Source of the DNA: Clusia tigrina
Lineage: Eukaryota > Arthropoda > Insecta > Diptera > Clusiidae
Direction: 5' to 3'
Assembly: GCA_920105625.2 (NCBI GenBank)
Contig: CAKKTE020000437.1
Span: forward strand, 124,001-188,000
Length of the DNA: 64,000 bases
A program made the translations under genes and the position numbers. The notes under the pieces were generated by a model, which saw only the letters and a program-made list of their open reading frames with translations, was not told where the DNA came from and did no database searches. Within the stretch, counting starts at the first letter, position 1. Each line of letters starts with the position of its first letter. Of this stretch, positions 26,211-38,568 are shown piece after piece.

Positions 26211-29200
26211 AAGAGGCTCGAGTACTTTATTGTTACAAAATTTCAAGGTTTTATGACCCTACAATAAAAAGTTACAAGCATTTGTATGTTGAAGACTTTG
26301 ATAGGTGTAGGACGTACCGTATACAAGTTAGGGCCATTTGAAGTTTTATCAGTGTTTGAATTGGGATTCAAGGGTAGCATAGCTTTGAGCGATAGCTTAA
26401 ATTGACAAGAGGCTCGAGTACTTTGTTGTTACAAAATTTCAAGTTTTTATGACGCTCCAGTAAATAGTTACAAGCATTTGTATGTTGCAAACTTTGATAG
26501 GTGTTGGACGTACCGTATAGAAGTTAGGGCCATTTGAAGCTCTATCAGTGTTTGATTTGGGACTCAAGGGTAGCATAGCTTTGAGCGATAGCTTAAATTG
26601 ACAAGATGCTCGAGTACTTTATTATTACAAAATTTCAAGGTTTTATGACGCTCCAGTAAAAAGGTACAAGCATTTGTATATTGTAAACTTTGATATGTGT
26701 AGGACGTACGGTATAGAAGTAAGGGCCATTAGAAGTTTTATCAGTGTTTGATTTGGGACTCAAGAGCAGCATAGCTTTGAGCGATAGCTTAAATTGACAA
26801 GAGGCTCGGGTATTTTTTGTTACAAAATTTCAAGGTTTTATGACACTCCAGTCAAAAGTGACAAGCATTTGTATGTTGTAAACTTTGATATGTTAGGGCC
26901 CTTTGAAGTTTTATCAGTGTTTGGTTTGGGACTCAAGGGTAGCATTGTTTTGAGCGATAGCGTAAATTGACAAGAGGCACGAGTACTTTATTGTTACAAA
27001 ATTTCAAGGTTTTATGACACTACAGTAAAAAGTTACAAGCATTTGTATGTTGAAGACTTTGATAGGTGTAGGACGTACCGTATACAAGTTAGGGCCATTT
27101 GAAGTTTTATCAAAGTTTGGTTTGGGACTCCAGGGTGGCATAGTTTTGAGCGATAGCTTAAATTGACAAGAAGCTCGAGTACTTTATTGTTACAAAATTT
27201 CAAGGTTTTATGACGCTCCAGTAAAAAGTTACAAGCATTTGTATGTTGCAAACTTTGATAAGTGTAGGACGTACCGTATAGAAATTAGGGCCATTTGAAG
27301 TTTTATCAGTGTTTGATTTGGGACTCAAGGGTAGCATAGCTTTGAGCGATAGCTTAAATTGACAAGAGGCTCGTGTACTTTATTATTACAAAATTTCAAG
27401 GTTTTATGACGCTACAGTAAAAAGTTACAAGCATTTGTATGTTGAAGACTTTGATAGGTGTAGGACGTACCGTATACAAGTTAGGGCCATTTGAAGTTTT
27501 ATCAGTGTTTGGTTTGGGACTCAAGGGTAGCTTAGTTTTGAGCGATAGCTTAAATTGACAAGAGGCTTGAGTACTTTGTTGTTACAAAATTTCAAGGTTT
27601 TATGACGCTCCAGTAAAAAGTTACAAGCATTTGTATGTTGCAAACTTTGATAAGTATAGGACGTACCGTATAGAAGTTAGGGCCATGTGAAGTTTTATCA
27701 GTGTTTGAATTGGGACTCAAGGGTAGCATAGCTTTGAGCGATAGCTTAAATTGACAAGAGGCTCGGGTACTTTATTGTTACAAAATTTCAAGGTTTTTTG
27801 ACACTCCAGTCAAAAGTGACAAGCATTTGTATGTTGTAAACTTTGATATGTGTAGGACGTACCGTATAGAAGTTAGGGCCCTTTGAAGTTTTATCAGTGT
27901 TTGGTTTGGGACTCAAGGGTAGCAAAGTTTTGAGCGATAGCGTAAATTGACAAGAGGCTCGACTACTTTATTGTTACAAAATTTCAAGGTTTTATGACGC
28001 TCCAATAAAAAGTTACAGCATTTGTATGTTGCAAACTTTGATAGGTATAGGATGTACCATATAGAAGTTAGGGCCATTTGAAGTTTTATCAGTGTTTGAT
28101 TTGGGACTCAAGGGTAGCATAGCTTTGAGCGATAGCTTAAATTGACAAGAGGCTCGTGTACTTTATTATTACAAAATTTCAAGGTTTTATGACGCTACAG
28201 TAAAAAGTTACAAGCATTTGTATGTTGAAGACTTTGATAGGTGTAGGACGTACCGTATACAAGTTAGGGCCATTTGAAGTTTTATCAGTGTTTGGTTTGG
28301 GACTCAAGGGTAGCTTAGTTTTGAGCGATAGCTTAAATTGACAAGAGGCTTGAGTACTTTGTTGTTACAAAATTTCAAGGTTTTATGACGCTCCAGTAAA
28401 AAGTTACAAGCATTTGTATGTTGCAAACTTTGGTAGGTATAGGACGTACCGTATAAAAGTTAGGGCCATTTGAAGTTTTATCAGTGTTTGAATTGGGATT
28501 CAAGGGTAGCATAGCTTTGAGCGATAGCTTAAATTGACAAGAGGCTCGAGTACTTTGTTGTTACAGAATTTCAAGTTTTTATGACGCTCCAGTAAATAGT
28601 TACAAGCATTTGTATGTGGCAAACTTTGATAGGTGTTGGACGTACCGTATAGAAGTTAGGGCCATTTGAAGTTTTATCAGTGTTTGATTTGGGACTCAAG
28701 GGTAGCATAGCTTTGAGCGATAGCTTAAATTGACAAGAGGCTCGAGTACTTTATTGTTACAAAATTTCAAGGTTTTATGACACTACAGTAAAAAGTTACA
28801 AGCATTTGTATGTTGAAGACTTCGATAGGTGTAGGACGTACCGTATACAAGTTAGGGCCATTTGAAGTTTTATCAAAGTTAGGTTTGGGACTCCAGGGTG
28901 GCATAGTTTTGAGCGAAAGCTTAAATTGACAAGAAGCTCGAGTACTTTATTGTTACAAAATTTCAAGGTTTTATGACGCTCCAGTAAAAAGTTACAAGCA
29001 TTTGTATGTTGCAAACTTTGATAAGTGTAGGACGTACCGTATAGAAATTAGGGCCATTTGAAGTTTTATCAGTGTTTGATTTGGGACTCAAGGGTAGCAT
29101 AGCTTTGAGCGATAGCTTAAATTGACAAGAGGCTCGTGTACTTTATTATTACAAAATTTCAAGGTTTTATGACGCTACAGTAAAAAGTTACAAGCATTTG

Positions 29201-32200
29201 TATGTTGAAGACTTTGATAGGTGTAGGACGTACCGTATACAAGTTAGGGCCATTTGAAGTTTTATCAGTGTTTGGTTTGGGACTCAAGGGTAGCTTAGTT
29301 TTGAGCGATAGCTTAAATTGACAAGAGGCTTGAGTACTTTGTTGTTACAAAATTTCAAGGTTTTATGACGCTCCAGTAAAAAGTTACAAGCATTTGTATG
29401 TTGCAAACTTTGATAAGTATAGGACGTACCGTATAGAAGTTAGGGCCATGTGAAGTTTTATCAGTGTTTGAATTGGGACTCAAGGGTAGCATAGTTTTGA
29501 GCGATAGCTTAAATTGACAAGAGGCTCGGGTACTTTATTGTTACAAAATTTCAAGGTTTTTTGACACTCCAGTCAAAAGTGACAAGCATTTGTATGTTGT
29601 AAACTTTGATATGTGTAGGACGTACCGTATAGAAGTTAGGGCCCTTTGAAGTTTTATCAGTGTTTGGTTTGGGACTCAAGGGTAGCAAAGTTTTGAGCGA
29701 TAGCGTAAATTGACAAGAGGCTCGACTACTTTATTGTTACAAAATTTCAAGGTTTTATGACGCTCCAGTAAAAAGGTACAAGCATTTGTATATTGTAAAC
29801 TTTGATATGTGTAGGACGTACGGTATAGAAGTAAGGGCCATTAGAAGTTTTATCAGTGTTTGATTTGGGACTCAAGAGCAGCATAGCTTTGACCGATAGC
29901 TTAAATTGACAAGAGGCTCGGGTACTTTATTGTTACAAAATTTCAAGGTTTTATGACACTCCAGTCAAAAGTGACAAGCATTTGTATGTTGTAAACTTTG
30001 ATATGTTAGGGCCCTTTGAAGTTTTATCAGTGTTTGGTTTGGGACTCAAGGGTAGCATTGTTTTGAGCGATAGCGTAAATTGACAAGAGGCACGAGTACT
30101 TTATTGTTACAAAATTTCAAGGTTTTATGACACTACAGTAAAAAGTTACAAGCATTTGTATGTTGAAGACTTTGATAGGTGTAGGACGTACCGTATACAA
30201 GTTAGGGCCATTTGAAGTTTTATCAAAGTTTGGTTTGGGACTCCAGGGTGGCATAGTTTTGAGCGATAGTTTAAATTGACAAGAAGCTCGAGTACTTTAT
30301 TGTTACAAAATTTCAAGGTTTTATGACGCTCCAGTAAAAAGTTACAAGCATTTGTATGTTGCAAACTTTGATAAGTGTAGGACGTACCGTATAGAAATTA
30401 GGGCCATTTGAAGTTTTATCAGTGTTTGATTTGGGACTCAAGGGTAGCATAGCTTTGAGCGATAGCTTAAATTGACAAGAGGCTCGTGTACTTTATTATT
30501 ACAAAATTTCAAGGTTTTATGACGCTACAGTAAAAAGTTACAAGCATTTGTATGTTGAAGACTTTGATAGGTGTAGGACGTACCGTATACAAGTTAGGGC
30601 CATTTGAAGTTTTATCAGTGTTTGGTTTGGGACTCAAGGGTAGCTTAGTTTTGAGCGATAGCTTAAATTGACAAGAGGCTTGAGTACTTTGTTGTTACAA
30701 AATTTCAAGGTTTTATGACGCTCCAGTAAAAAGTTACAAGCATTTGTATGTTGCAAACTTTGATAAGTATAGGACGTACCGTATAGAAGTTAGGGCCATG
30801 TGAAGTTTTATCAGTGTTTGAATTGGGACTCAAGGGTAGCATAGCTTTGAGCGATAGCTTAAATTGACAAGAGGCTCGGGTACTTTATTGTTACAAAATT
30901 TCAAGGTTTTTTGACACTCCAGTCAAAAGTGACAAGCATTTGTATGTTGTAAACTTTGATATGTGTAGGACGTACCGTATAGAAGTTAGGGCCCTTTGAA
31001 GTTTTATCAGTGTTTGGTTTGGGACTCAAGGGTAGCAAAGTTTTGAGCGATAGCGTAAATTGACAAGAGGCTCGACTACTTTATTGTTACAAAATTTCAA
31101 GGTTTTATGACGCTCCAATAAAAAGTTACAGCATTTGTATGTTGCAAACTTTGATAGGTATAGGATGTACCATATAGAAGTTAGGGCCATGTGAAGTTTT
31201 ATCAGTGTTTGAATTGGGACTCAAGGGTAGCAGAGCTTTGAGCGATAGCTTAAATTGACAAGAGGCTCGGGTACTTTATTGTTACAAAATTTCAAGGTTT
31301 TTTGACACTCCAGTCAAAAGTGACAAGCATTTGTATGTTGTAAACTTTGATAGGTGTTGGACGTACCGTATAGAAGTTAGGGCCATTTGAAGCTCTATCA
31401 GTGTTTGATTTGGGACTCAAGGGTAGCATAGCTTTGAGCGATAGCTTAAATTGACAAGATGCTCGAGTACTTTATTATTACAAAATTTCAAGGTTTTATG
31501 ACGCTCCAGTAAAAAGGTACAAGCATTTGTATATTGTAAACTTTGATATGTGTAGGACGTACGGTATAGAAGTAAGGGCCATTAGAAGTTTTATCAGTGT
31601 TTGATTTGGGACTCAAGAGCAGCATAGCTTTGAGCGATAGCTTAAATTGACAAGAGGCTCGGGTACTTTATTGTTACAAAATTTCAAGGTTTTATGACAC
31701 TCCAGTCAAAAGTGACAAGCATTTGTATGTTGTAAACTTTGATATGTTAGGGCCCTTTGAAGTTTTATCAGTGTTTGGTTTGGGACTCAAGGGTAGCATT
31801 GTTTTGAGCGATAGCGTAAATTGACAAGAGGCACGAGTACTTTATTGTTACAAAATTTCAAGGTTTTATGACACTACAGTAAAAAGTTACAAGCATTTGT
31901 ATGTTGAAGACTTTGATAGGTGTAGGACGTACCGTATACAAGTTAGGGCCATTTGAAGTTTTATCAAAGTTTGGTTTGGGACTCCAGGGTGGCATAGTTT
32001 TGAGCGATAGCTTAAATTGACAAGAAGCTCGAGTACTTTATTGTTACAAAATTTCAAGGTTTTATGACGCTCCAGTAAAAAGTTACAAGCATTTGTATGT
32101 TGCAAACTTTGATAAGTGTAGGACGTACCGTATAGAAATTAGGGCCATTTGAAGTTTTATCAGTGTTTGATTTGGGACTCAAGGGTAGCATAGCTTTGAG

Positions 32201-33770
32201 CGATAGCTTAAATTGACAAGAGGCTCGTGTACTTTATTATTACAAAATTTCAAGGTTTTATGACGCTACAGTAAAAAGTTACAAGCATTTGTATGTTGAA
32301 GACTTTGATAGGTGTAGGACGTACCGTATACAAGTTAGGGCCATTTGAAGTTTTATCAGTGTTTGGTTTGGGACTCAAGGGTAGCTTAGTTTTGAGCGAT
32401 AGCTTAAATTGACAAGAGGCTTGAGTACTTTGTTGTTACAAAATTTCAAGGTTTTATGACGCTCCAGTAAAAAGTTACAAGCATTTGTATGTTGCAAACT
32501 TTGATAAGTATAGGACGTACCGTATAGAAGTTAGGGCCATGTGAAGTTTTATCAGTGTTTGAATTGGGACTCAAGGGTAGCATAGCTTTGAGCGATAGCT
32601 TAAATTGACAAGAGGCTCGGGTACTTTATTGTTACAAAATTTCAAGGTTTTTTGACACTCCAGTCAAAAGTGACAAGCATTTGTATGTTGTAAACTTTGA
32701 TATGTGTAGGACGTACCGTATAGAAGTTAGGGCCCTTTGAAGTTTTATCAGTGTTTGGTTTGGGACTCAAGGGTAGCAAAGTTTTGAGCGATAGCGTAAA
32801 TTGACAAGAGGCTCGACTACTTTATTGTTACAAAATTTCAAGGTTTTATGACGCTCCAATAAAAAGTTACAGCATTTGTATGTTGCAAACTTTGATAGGT
32901 ATAGGATGTACCATATAGAAGTTAGGGCCATTTGAAGTTTTATCAGTGTTTGAATTGGGACTCAAGGGTAGCATAGCTTTGAGCGATAGCTTAAATTGAC
33001 AAGAGGCTCGAGTACTTTATTGTTACAAAATTTCAAGGTTTTATGACGCTCCAGTAAAAAGTTACAAGCATTTGTATGTTGCAAACTTTGGTAGGTATAG
33101 GACGTACCGTATAAAAGTTAGGGCCATTTGAAGTTTTATCAGTGTTTGAATTGGGATTCAAGGGTAGCATAGCTTTGAGCGATAGCTTAAATTGACAAGA
33201 GGCTCGAGTACTTTGTTGTTACAGAATTTCAAGTTTTTATGACGCTCCAGTAAATAGTTACAAGCATTTGTATGTGGCAAACTTTGATAGGTGTTGGACG
33301 TACCGTATAGAAGTTAGGGCCATTTGAAGTTTTATCAGTGTTTGATTTGGGACTCAAGGGTAGCATAGCTTTGAGCGATAGCTTAAATTGACAAGATGCT
33401 CGAGTACTTTATTATTACAAAATTTCAAGGTTTTATGACGCTCCAGTAAAAAGGTACAAGCATTTGTATATTGTAAACTTTGATATGTGTAGGACGTACG
33501 GTATAGAAGTAAGGGCCATTAGAAGTTTTATCAGTGTTTGATTTGGGACTCAAGAGTAGCATAGCTTTGAGCGATAGCTTAAATTGACAAGATGCTCGGG
33601 TACTTTATTGTTACAAAATTTCAAGGTTTTATGACACTCCAGTCAAAAGTGACAAGCATTTGTATGTTGTAAACTTTGATATGTGTAGGACGTACCGTAT
33701 AGAAGCAAGGGCCATTTGAAGTTTTATCAGTGTTTGGTTTGGGACTCAAGGGTAGCATAGCTTTGAGCGA
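26211..33770. repeat. Satellite higher-order repeat, 1.35-1.76 kb units
   Basis: Four versions of one block begin near 26.99, 28.75, 30.10 and 31.85 kb, spaced 1,763, 1,350 and 1,741 bp. The marker CTCGTGTACTTTATTATT lies near 27.37, 28.15, 29.13, 30.48 and 32.22 kb. Diagnostic variants are CAGTCAAAAGTGACAAG with GTTGTAAAC and GGGCCCTTTG. A monomer with a shared 22-bp deletion lies at 26891, 30004 and 31745 (offsets 3,113 and 1,741). There is no 132-bp short monomer between 26.1 and 36.3 kb. No gene is seen. Confidence 0.86.
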
Positions 33771-34426
33771 TAGCATAAATTGACAAGAGGCTCGAGTACT
33801 ATTTTGTTACAAAATTTCTAGGTTTTATGCCGCTCCAGTAAAAAGTTAAAAGCATTTGTATATTGCAAACTTTGATAGGTGTAGGACGTACCGTATAGAA
33901 GTTAGGGCCATTGAAGTTTTATCAGTGTTTGATTTGGGACTCAAAGGTAGCATAGCTTTGAGCGATTGCTTAAATTGACAAGAGGCTCGAGTACTTTATT
34001 GTTAGAAAATCTCAAGGTTTTATGACGCTCCAGTAAAAAGTTACAAGCATTTGTATGCTGCAAACTTTGATAGGTATAGGACGTACCGTATAGAAGTTAG
34101 GGCCATTTGAAGTTTTATCAGTGTTTGAATTGGGACGCAAGGGTAGCATAGTTTTGAGCGACAGCTTCAATTGACAAGAGGCTCGAGTACTTTATTGTTA
34201 CAAAAGTTCAAGGTTTTATGACGCTCCAGTAAAAAGTTACAAGCATTTGTATGTTGCAAACTTTGATAGGTATAGGACGTATCGTATAGAAGTTAGGGCC
34301 ATTTGAAGTTTTATCAGTGTTTGAATTGGGACTGAAGGGTAGCATAGCTTTGAGCGATAGCTTAAATTGACAAGAGGCTCTAGTACTTTATTGTTACAAA
34401 ATTTCAAGGTTTTCTGACGCTCCAGT
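33771..34426. repeat. Satellite flank of LINE-bearing unit 1
   Basis: Full monomers starting with the diagnostic TAGCATAAAT and ACTATTTTG variants. This begins the first of three large units, marked by TAGCATAAA at 33771, 36692 and 40332, in which satellite and LINE are duplicated together. The last monomer is interrupted after CCAGT by the target-site duplication and the LINE. Confidence 0.85.
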
Positions 34427-34434
34427 AAAAAGTT
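34427..34434. repeat. Target-site duplication, left copy (LINE copy 1)
   Basis: AAAAAGTT next to the A-rich 3' end of the LINE. It matches 35649-35656. Joining the flanks across the insertion restores an ordinary satellite monomer (CCAGT, AAAAAGTT, ACAAGC). Confidence 0.85.
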
Positions 34435-34716
34435 TTTTTTATTTTTTATTTATTTTTTTTTTTTATCTCCATTTATTTAACTACAATCTGTCCAGCTGGA
34501 CATTCAGTACTACTTATATTATATTTGGTTATAAACATGTGTATGAATTTTCAGTAACATTCAATACATTAGGTACATTAATTTAACAAAGTTAGATTCT
34601 ATATATATTAATTTCATTCATTCCTTATTATTATTATTTTTTAATTTTTTATTTTTTTTATTTTTTTATTTATTTATTTTTTTTTTTTTATTTTTTTTTT
34701 TATTTCTAATTTGATC
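34435..34716 (-). other. LINE 3' UTR and A-rich tail, copy 1
   Basis: In element orientation, an A-rich tract (plus strand about 34,624-34,705) follows the stop codon, then about 150 bp of mixed sequence, then the terminal A-rich tail (34,435-34,465). The mixed part contains a perfect 14-bp palindrome, TGTCCAGCTGGACA, at 34489-34502. All three copies share this layout. Copies 2 and 3 differ from copy 1 in the exact length of the T/A runs, as expected for slippage-prone homopolymers. Two A-rich tracts separated by unique sequence could be an ordinary A-rich UTR, or an internal tail with a second sequence added beyond it. Confidence 0.8.
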
Positions 34717-35648
34717 TTAGGTGGTAAATCTGAATGGTAAGTCCGATGGTACATATTTTTTTAGTCTTCGCGCGCTGGTATCGCTGGTTATCAATTCTAC
34801 CGCTAGGTTGTTAGGATGGACTCTAAGACGTTTGCGATATGAGTGGCTATATTTCATGATTGCATCGTTTACTTTTGGGATGTTTAGATCGCGATGAATG
34901 ATGTCGTTGCTGACATACCAAGGTGCATTAGCACACAGTCGTATGACTTTTGATTGGAATCGTTGTAGGATGTCCAGGTTTGACTTGGATGCTGATCCCC
35001 ATATTTGGATACCATAAGTCCATATGGGCTTCAGTATTACCTTATATATCAGGACTTTGTTTCCAAGTGTTAGGGCTGACCTTCGTCCAAGTAGCCAGAA
35101 CAAAGACCTAAGCGTTATTCCAAGTTGTTTCCGTTTGGAGAAGATGTGATAGCGCCACGTAAGCCGCCGATCCAGGTGCACCAAAAGGTATTTTGCATGG
35201 TCTGCTTGTGGCAATTGGGAGTTACTTAGCGTCACTGGAGGGCAGGAACCTGCACGTAGGGTAAAAGTCGTTTGCACTGATTTTATTGCATTTGCTTTTA
35301 TTCGCCACTTGTCTAGCCATAAGTCAATTTGGTTCAGGTTCTCCTGCAAATGCTTCGAGGCTAACACGGGGTTTTTGTTGCAGGCCATTACAACAGTATC
35401 ATCTGCAAAAGTTGCGGTATATGTGGTAACAGTCAGCGGCAGGTCAGCCGTGAATAGTGTGTAGAGCACAGGTCCCAAAACGCTCCCTTGTGGAACACCA
35501 GCTTTGATTGGATGGAGGGAAGTTACGTCGCTGTTAACTTTGACCATGAAGAATCTGCTTTCTAAGTAGGACTTTAATATGGCAAAGTAGTGATAGGGTA
35601 AATACATTTTCAATTTGTACAGTAACCCTTGGTGCCACACCTTGTCGA
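34435..35648 (-). mobile_element. 5'-truncated Jockey-clade LINE, copy 1
   Basis: About 1.21 kb on the minus strand, bounded by the 8-bp duplication AAAAAGTT. In element orientation it holds the C-terminal half of ORF2 (reverse transcriptase), a stop, an A/T-rich tract, about 150 bp of 3' UTR and a terminal A-rich tail. The endonuclease domain, ORF1 and the first part of the RT are missing. A 5' truncation, A-rich tail and target-site duplication together are the signature of target-primed reverse transcription by a non-LTR element. The plus-strand nick would lie after AAAAAGTT, whose final TT could pair with the poly(A) RNA. The fragment cannot mobilise itself. Jockey-clade assignment comes from protein features recalled from the family, not from a search. 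Confidence 0.9.
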
Positions 35649-35664
35649 AAAAAGTTACAAGCAT
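34717..35664 (-). pseudogene. Truncated LINE reverse transcriptase (ORF2 C-terminal part), copy 1
   Basis: An open frame of 315 codons. Residues 1-5 (MLVTF) are read from satellite and target-site-duplication sequence. LINE coding begins at FDKVWH (residues 6-11), which in Jockey-type RTs lies inside the palm. Next come AGVPQGSVLGP (55-65), the catalytic FADD (86-89, the family's form of YxDD), WRIKAN (120-125), the block KYLLVHLD (158-165, usually KYLGVHLD) and the thumb-region YGIQIWG (217-223). It ends at PFRFTT. Upstream RT motifs, including the first catalytic aspartate, are absent, so the product could not be an active polymerase. Copy-specific changes are Leu161 in place of Gly, and Ala268 where copies 2 and 3 have Glu. 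There are no internal stops. The satellite start codon is an accident of the insertion, and I see no promoter. Confidence 0.88.
35649..35656. repeat. Target-site duplication, right copy (LINE copy 1)
   Basis: AAAAAGTT at the truncated 5' end of the LINE, preceded by one further A (35648) that could belong to either side. The satellite monomer then resumes with ACAAGCATTTATATG. Confidence 0.85.
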
Positions 35665-36691
35665 TTATATGTTGCAAACTTTGATAGGTGTTGGACGTAC
35701 CGTATATAAGTTATGGCCATTTGAAGTTTTATCAGTGTTTGATTTGGGATTCAAGGGTAGCATAGCTTTGAGCGATAGCTTAAATTGACAAGAGGCTCGA
35801 GTACTTTATTATTACAAAATTTCAAGGTTTTATGACGCTCCAGTAAAAAGGTACAATCATTTGTATATTGTAAACTTTGATAGGTGTAGGACGTACCTTA
35901 TAGAAGCTAGGTCCATTTGAAGTTTTATCAGTGTTTGGTTTGGGACTCAAGGGTAGCATAGCTTTGAGCGATAGCTTAAATTGAAAAGAGGCTCGAGTAC
36001 TTTATTGTTACAAAATTTCAAGGTTTTATGACGCTCCAGTAAAAAGTTACAAGCATTTGTATGTTGCAAACTTTGATCGGTGTTGGACGTACCGTACTGA
36101 AGTTAGGGCCATTTGAAGTTTTATCAGTGTTTGATTTGGGACTCAAGGGTAGCATAGCTTTGAGCGATAGCTTAAATTGACAAGAGGCTCGAGTACTTTA
36201 TTATTACAAAATTTCAAGGTTTTATTACGCTCCAGTAAAAAGGTACAAGCATTTGTATGTTGTAAACTTTGATAGGTGTAGGACGTACCGTATAGAAGGA
36301 AGGGCCATTTGAAGTTTTATCAGTGTTTGAATTGGGACTCAAGGGTAGCATACCTTCGACGCTCCAGTAAAAAGTTACAAGCATTTGTATGTTGCAAACT
36401 TTGATAGGTATAGGACGTACCGTATAGAAGTAAGGGCCATTTGAAGTTTTATCAGTGTTTGAATTGGGACGCAAGGGTAGCATAGTTTTGAGCGATAGCT
36501 TCAATTGACAAGAGGCTCGAGTACTTTATTGTTACAAAAGTTCAAGGTTTTATGACGCTCCAGTAAAAAGTTACAAGCATTTGTATGTTGCAAACTTTGA
36601 TAGGTGTAGGACGTACCGTATAGAAGCTAGGGCCATTTGAAGTTTTATCAGTGTTTGATTTGGGACTCAAGGGTAGCATAGCTTTGAGCGA
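35657..36691. repeat. Satellite between LINE copies 1 and 2
   Basis: Full 196-bp monomers plus one short monomer, whose junction at 36357 reads ACCTTCGACGCTCC rather than GCTTTGACGCTCC. The block matches 38,577-38,900 and 39,621-40,331 of the next unit. It lacks the 720-bp insertion found there. No gene is seen. Confidence 0.87.
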
Positions 36692-37347
36692 TAGCATAAA
36701 TTGACAAGAGGCTCGAGTACTATTTTGTTACAAAATTTCTAGGTTTTATGACGCTCCAGTAAAAAGTTAAAAGCATTTGTATGTTGCAAACTTTGATAGG
36801 TGTAGGACGTACCGTATAGAAGTTAGGGCCATTGAAGTTTTATCAGTGTTTGATTTGGGACTCAAAGGTAGCATAGCTTTGAGCGATTGCTTAAATTGAC
36901 AAGAGGCTCGAGTACTTTATTGTTAGAAAATCTCAAGGTTTTATGACGCTCCAGTAAAAAGTTACAAGCATTTGTATGCTGCAAACTTTGATAGGTATAG
37001 GACGTACCGTATAGAAGTTAGGGCCATTTGAAGTTTTATCAGTGTTTGAATTGGGACGCAAGGGTAGCATAGTTTTGAGCGATAGCTTCAATTGACAAGA
37101 GGCTCGAGTACTTTATTGTTACAAAAGTTCAAGGTTTTATGACGCTCCAGTAAAAAGTTACAAGCATTTGTATGTTGCAAACTTTGATAGGTATAGGACG
37201 TATCGTATAGAAGTTAGGGCCATTTGAAGTTTTATCAGTGTTTGAATTGGGACTGAAGGGTAGCATAGCTTTGAGCGATAGCTTAAATTGACAAGAGGCT
37301 CTAGTACTTTATTGTTACAAAATTTCAAGGTTTTCTGACGCTCCAGT
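36692..37347. repeat. Satellite flank of LINE-bearing unit 2
   Basis: Matches 33,771-34,426 at an offset of 2,921 and 40,332-40,987 at an offset of 3,640, including the TAGCATAAA and ACTATTTTG variants, GTTAGAAAATCTC and GGGACGCAAGGG. No gene is seen. Confidence 0.87.
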
Positions 37348-37355
37348 AAAAAGTT

Positions 37356-38568
37356 TTTTTTATTTTTTATTTTTTTTTTTTTTTTATCTCCATTTATTTA
37401 ACTACAATCTGTCCAGCTGGACATTCAGTACTACTTATATTATATTTGGTTATAAACATGTGTATGAATTTTCAGTAACATTCAATACATTAGGTACAAT
37501 AATTTAACAAAGTTAGATTCTATATATATTAATTTCATTCATTCCTTATTATTATTATTTTTTAATCTTTTATTTTTTTATTTTTTTATTTATTTATTTA
37601 TTTTTTTTTATTTTTTTTTTAATTTCTAATTTGATCTTAGGTGGTAAATCTAAATGGTAAGTCCGATGGTACATATTTTTTTAGTCTTCGCGCGCTGGTA
37701 TCGCTGGTTATCAATTCTACCGCTAGGTTGTTAGGATGGACTCTAAGACGTTTGCGATATGAGTGGCTATATTTCATGATTTCATCGTTTACTTTTGGGA
37801 TGTTTAGATCGCGATGAATGATGTCGTTGCTGACATACCAAGGTGCATTAGCACACAGTCGTATGACTTTTGATTGGAATCGTTGCAGGATGTCCAGGTT
37901 TGACTTGGATGCTGATCCCCATATTTGGATACCATAAGTCCATATGGGCTTCAGTATTACCTTATATATCAGGACTTTGTTTCCAAGTGTTAGGGCTGAC
38001 CTTCGTCCAAGTAGCCAGAACAAAGACCTAAGCGTTATTCCAAGATGTTTCCGTTTGGAGAAGATGTGATAGCGCCACGTAAGCCGCCGATCCAGGTGCA
38101 CCCCAAGGTATTTTGCATGGTCTGCTTGTGGCAATTGGGAGTTACTTAGCGTCACTGGAGGGCAAGAACCTGCACGTAGGGTAAAAGTCGTTTGCACTGA
38201 TTTTATTGCATTTGCTTTTATTCGCCACTTGTCTAGCCATAAGTCAATTTGGTTCAGGTTCTCCTGCAAATGCTTCGAGGCTAACACGGGGTTTTTGTTG
38301 CAGGCCATTACAACAGTATCATCTGCAAAAGTTGCGGTATATGTGGTAACAGTCAGCGGTAGGTCAGCCGTGAATAGTGTGTAGAGCACAGGTCCCAAAA
38401 CGCTCCCTTGTGGAACACCAGCTTTGATTGGATGGAGGGAAGTTACGTCGCTGTTAACTTTGACCATGAAGAATCTGCTTTCTAAGTAGGACTTTAATAT
38501 GGCAAAGTAGTGATAGGGTAAATACATTTTCAATTTGTACAGTAACCCTTGGTGCCACACCTTGTCGA
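37356..38568 (-). mobile_element. 5'-truncated Jockey-clade LINE, copy 2
   Basis: Has the same boundaries in the same satellite position as copy 1. Target-site duplications AAAAAGTT lie at 37348-37355 and 38569-38576. Since the truncation point, target site and both flanks are shared, this is a duplicate of one insertion and not an independent integration. It is 1,213 bp long, and the one-base difference from copy 1 lies in the T/A runs. By eye it is closer to copy 3 than to copy 1. Confidence 0.9.

Noticed and set aside
34620..34705. T-rich tract as a transcription terminator or microsatellite locus
   Set aside because: It is present in all three LINE copies at the same place after the stop codon and is better explained as the A-rich 3' UTR of the minus-strand LINE.
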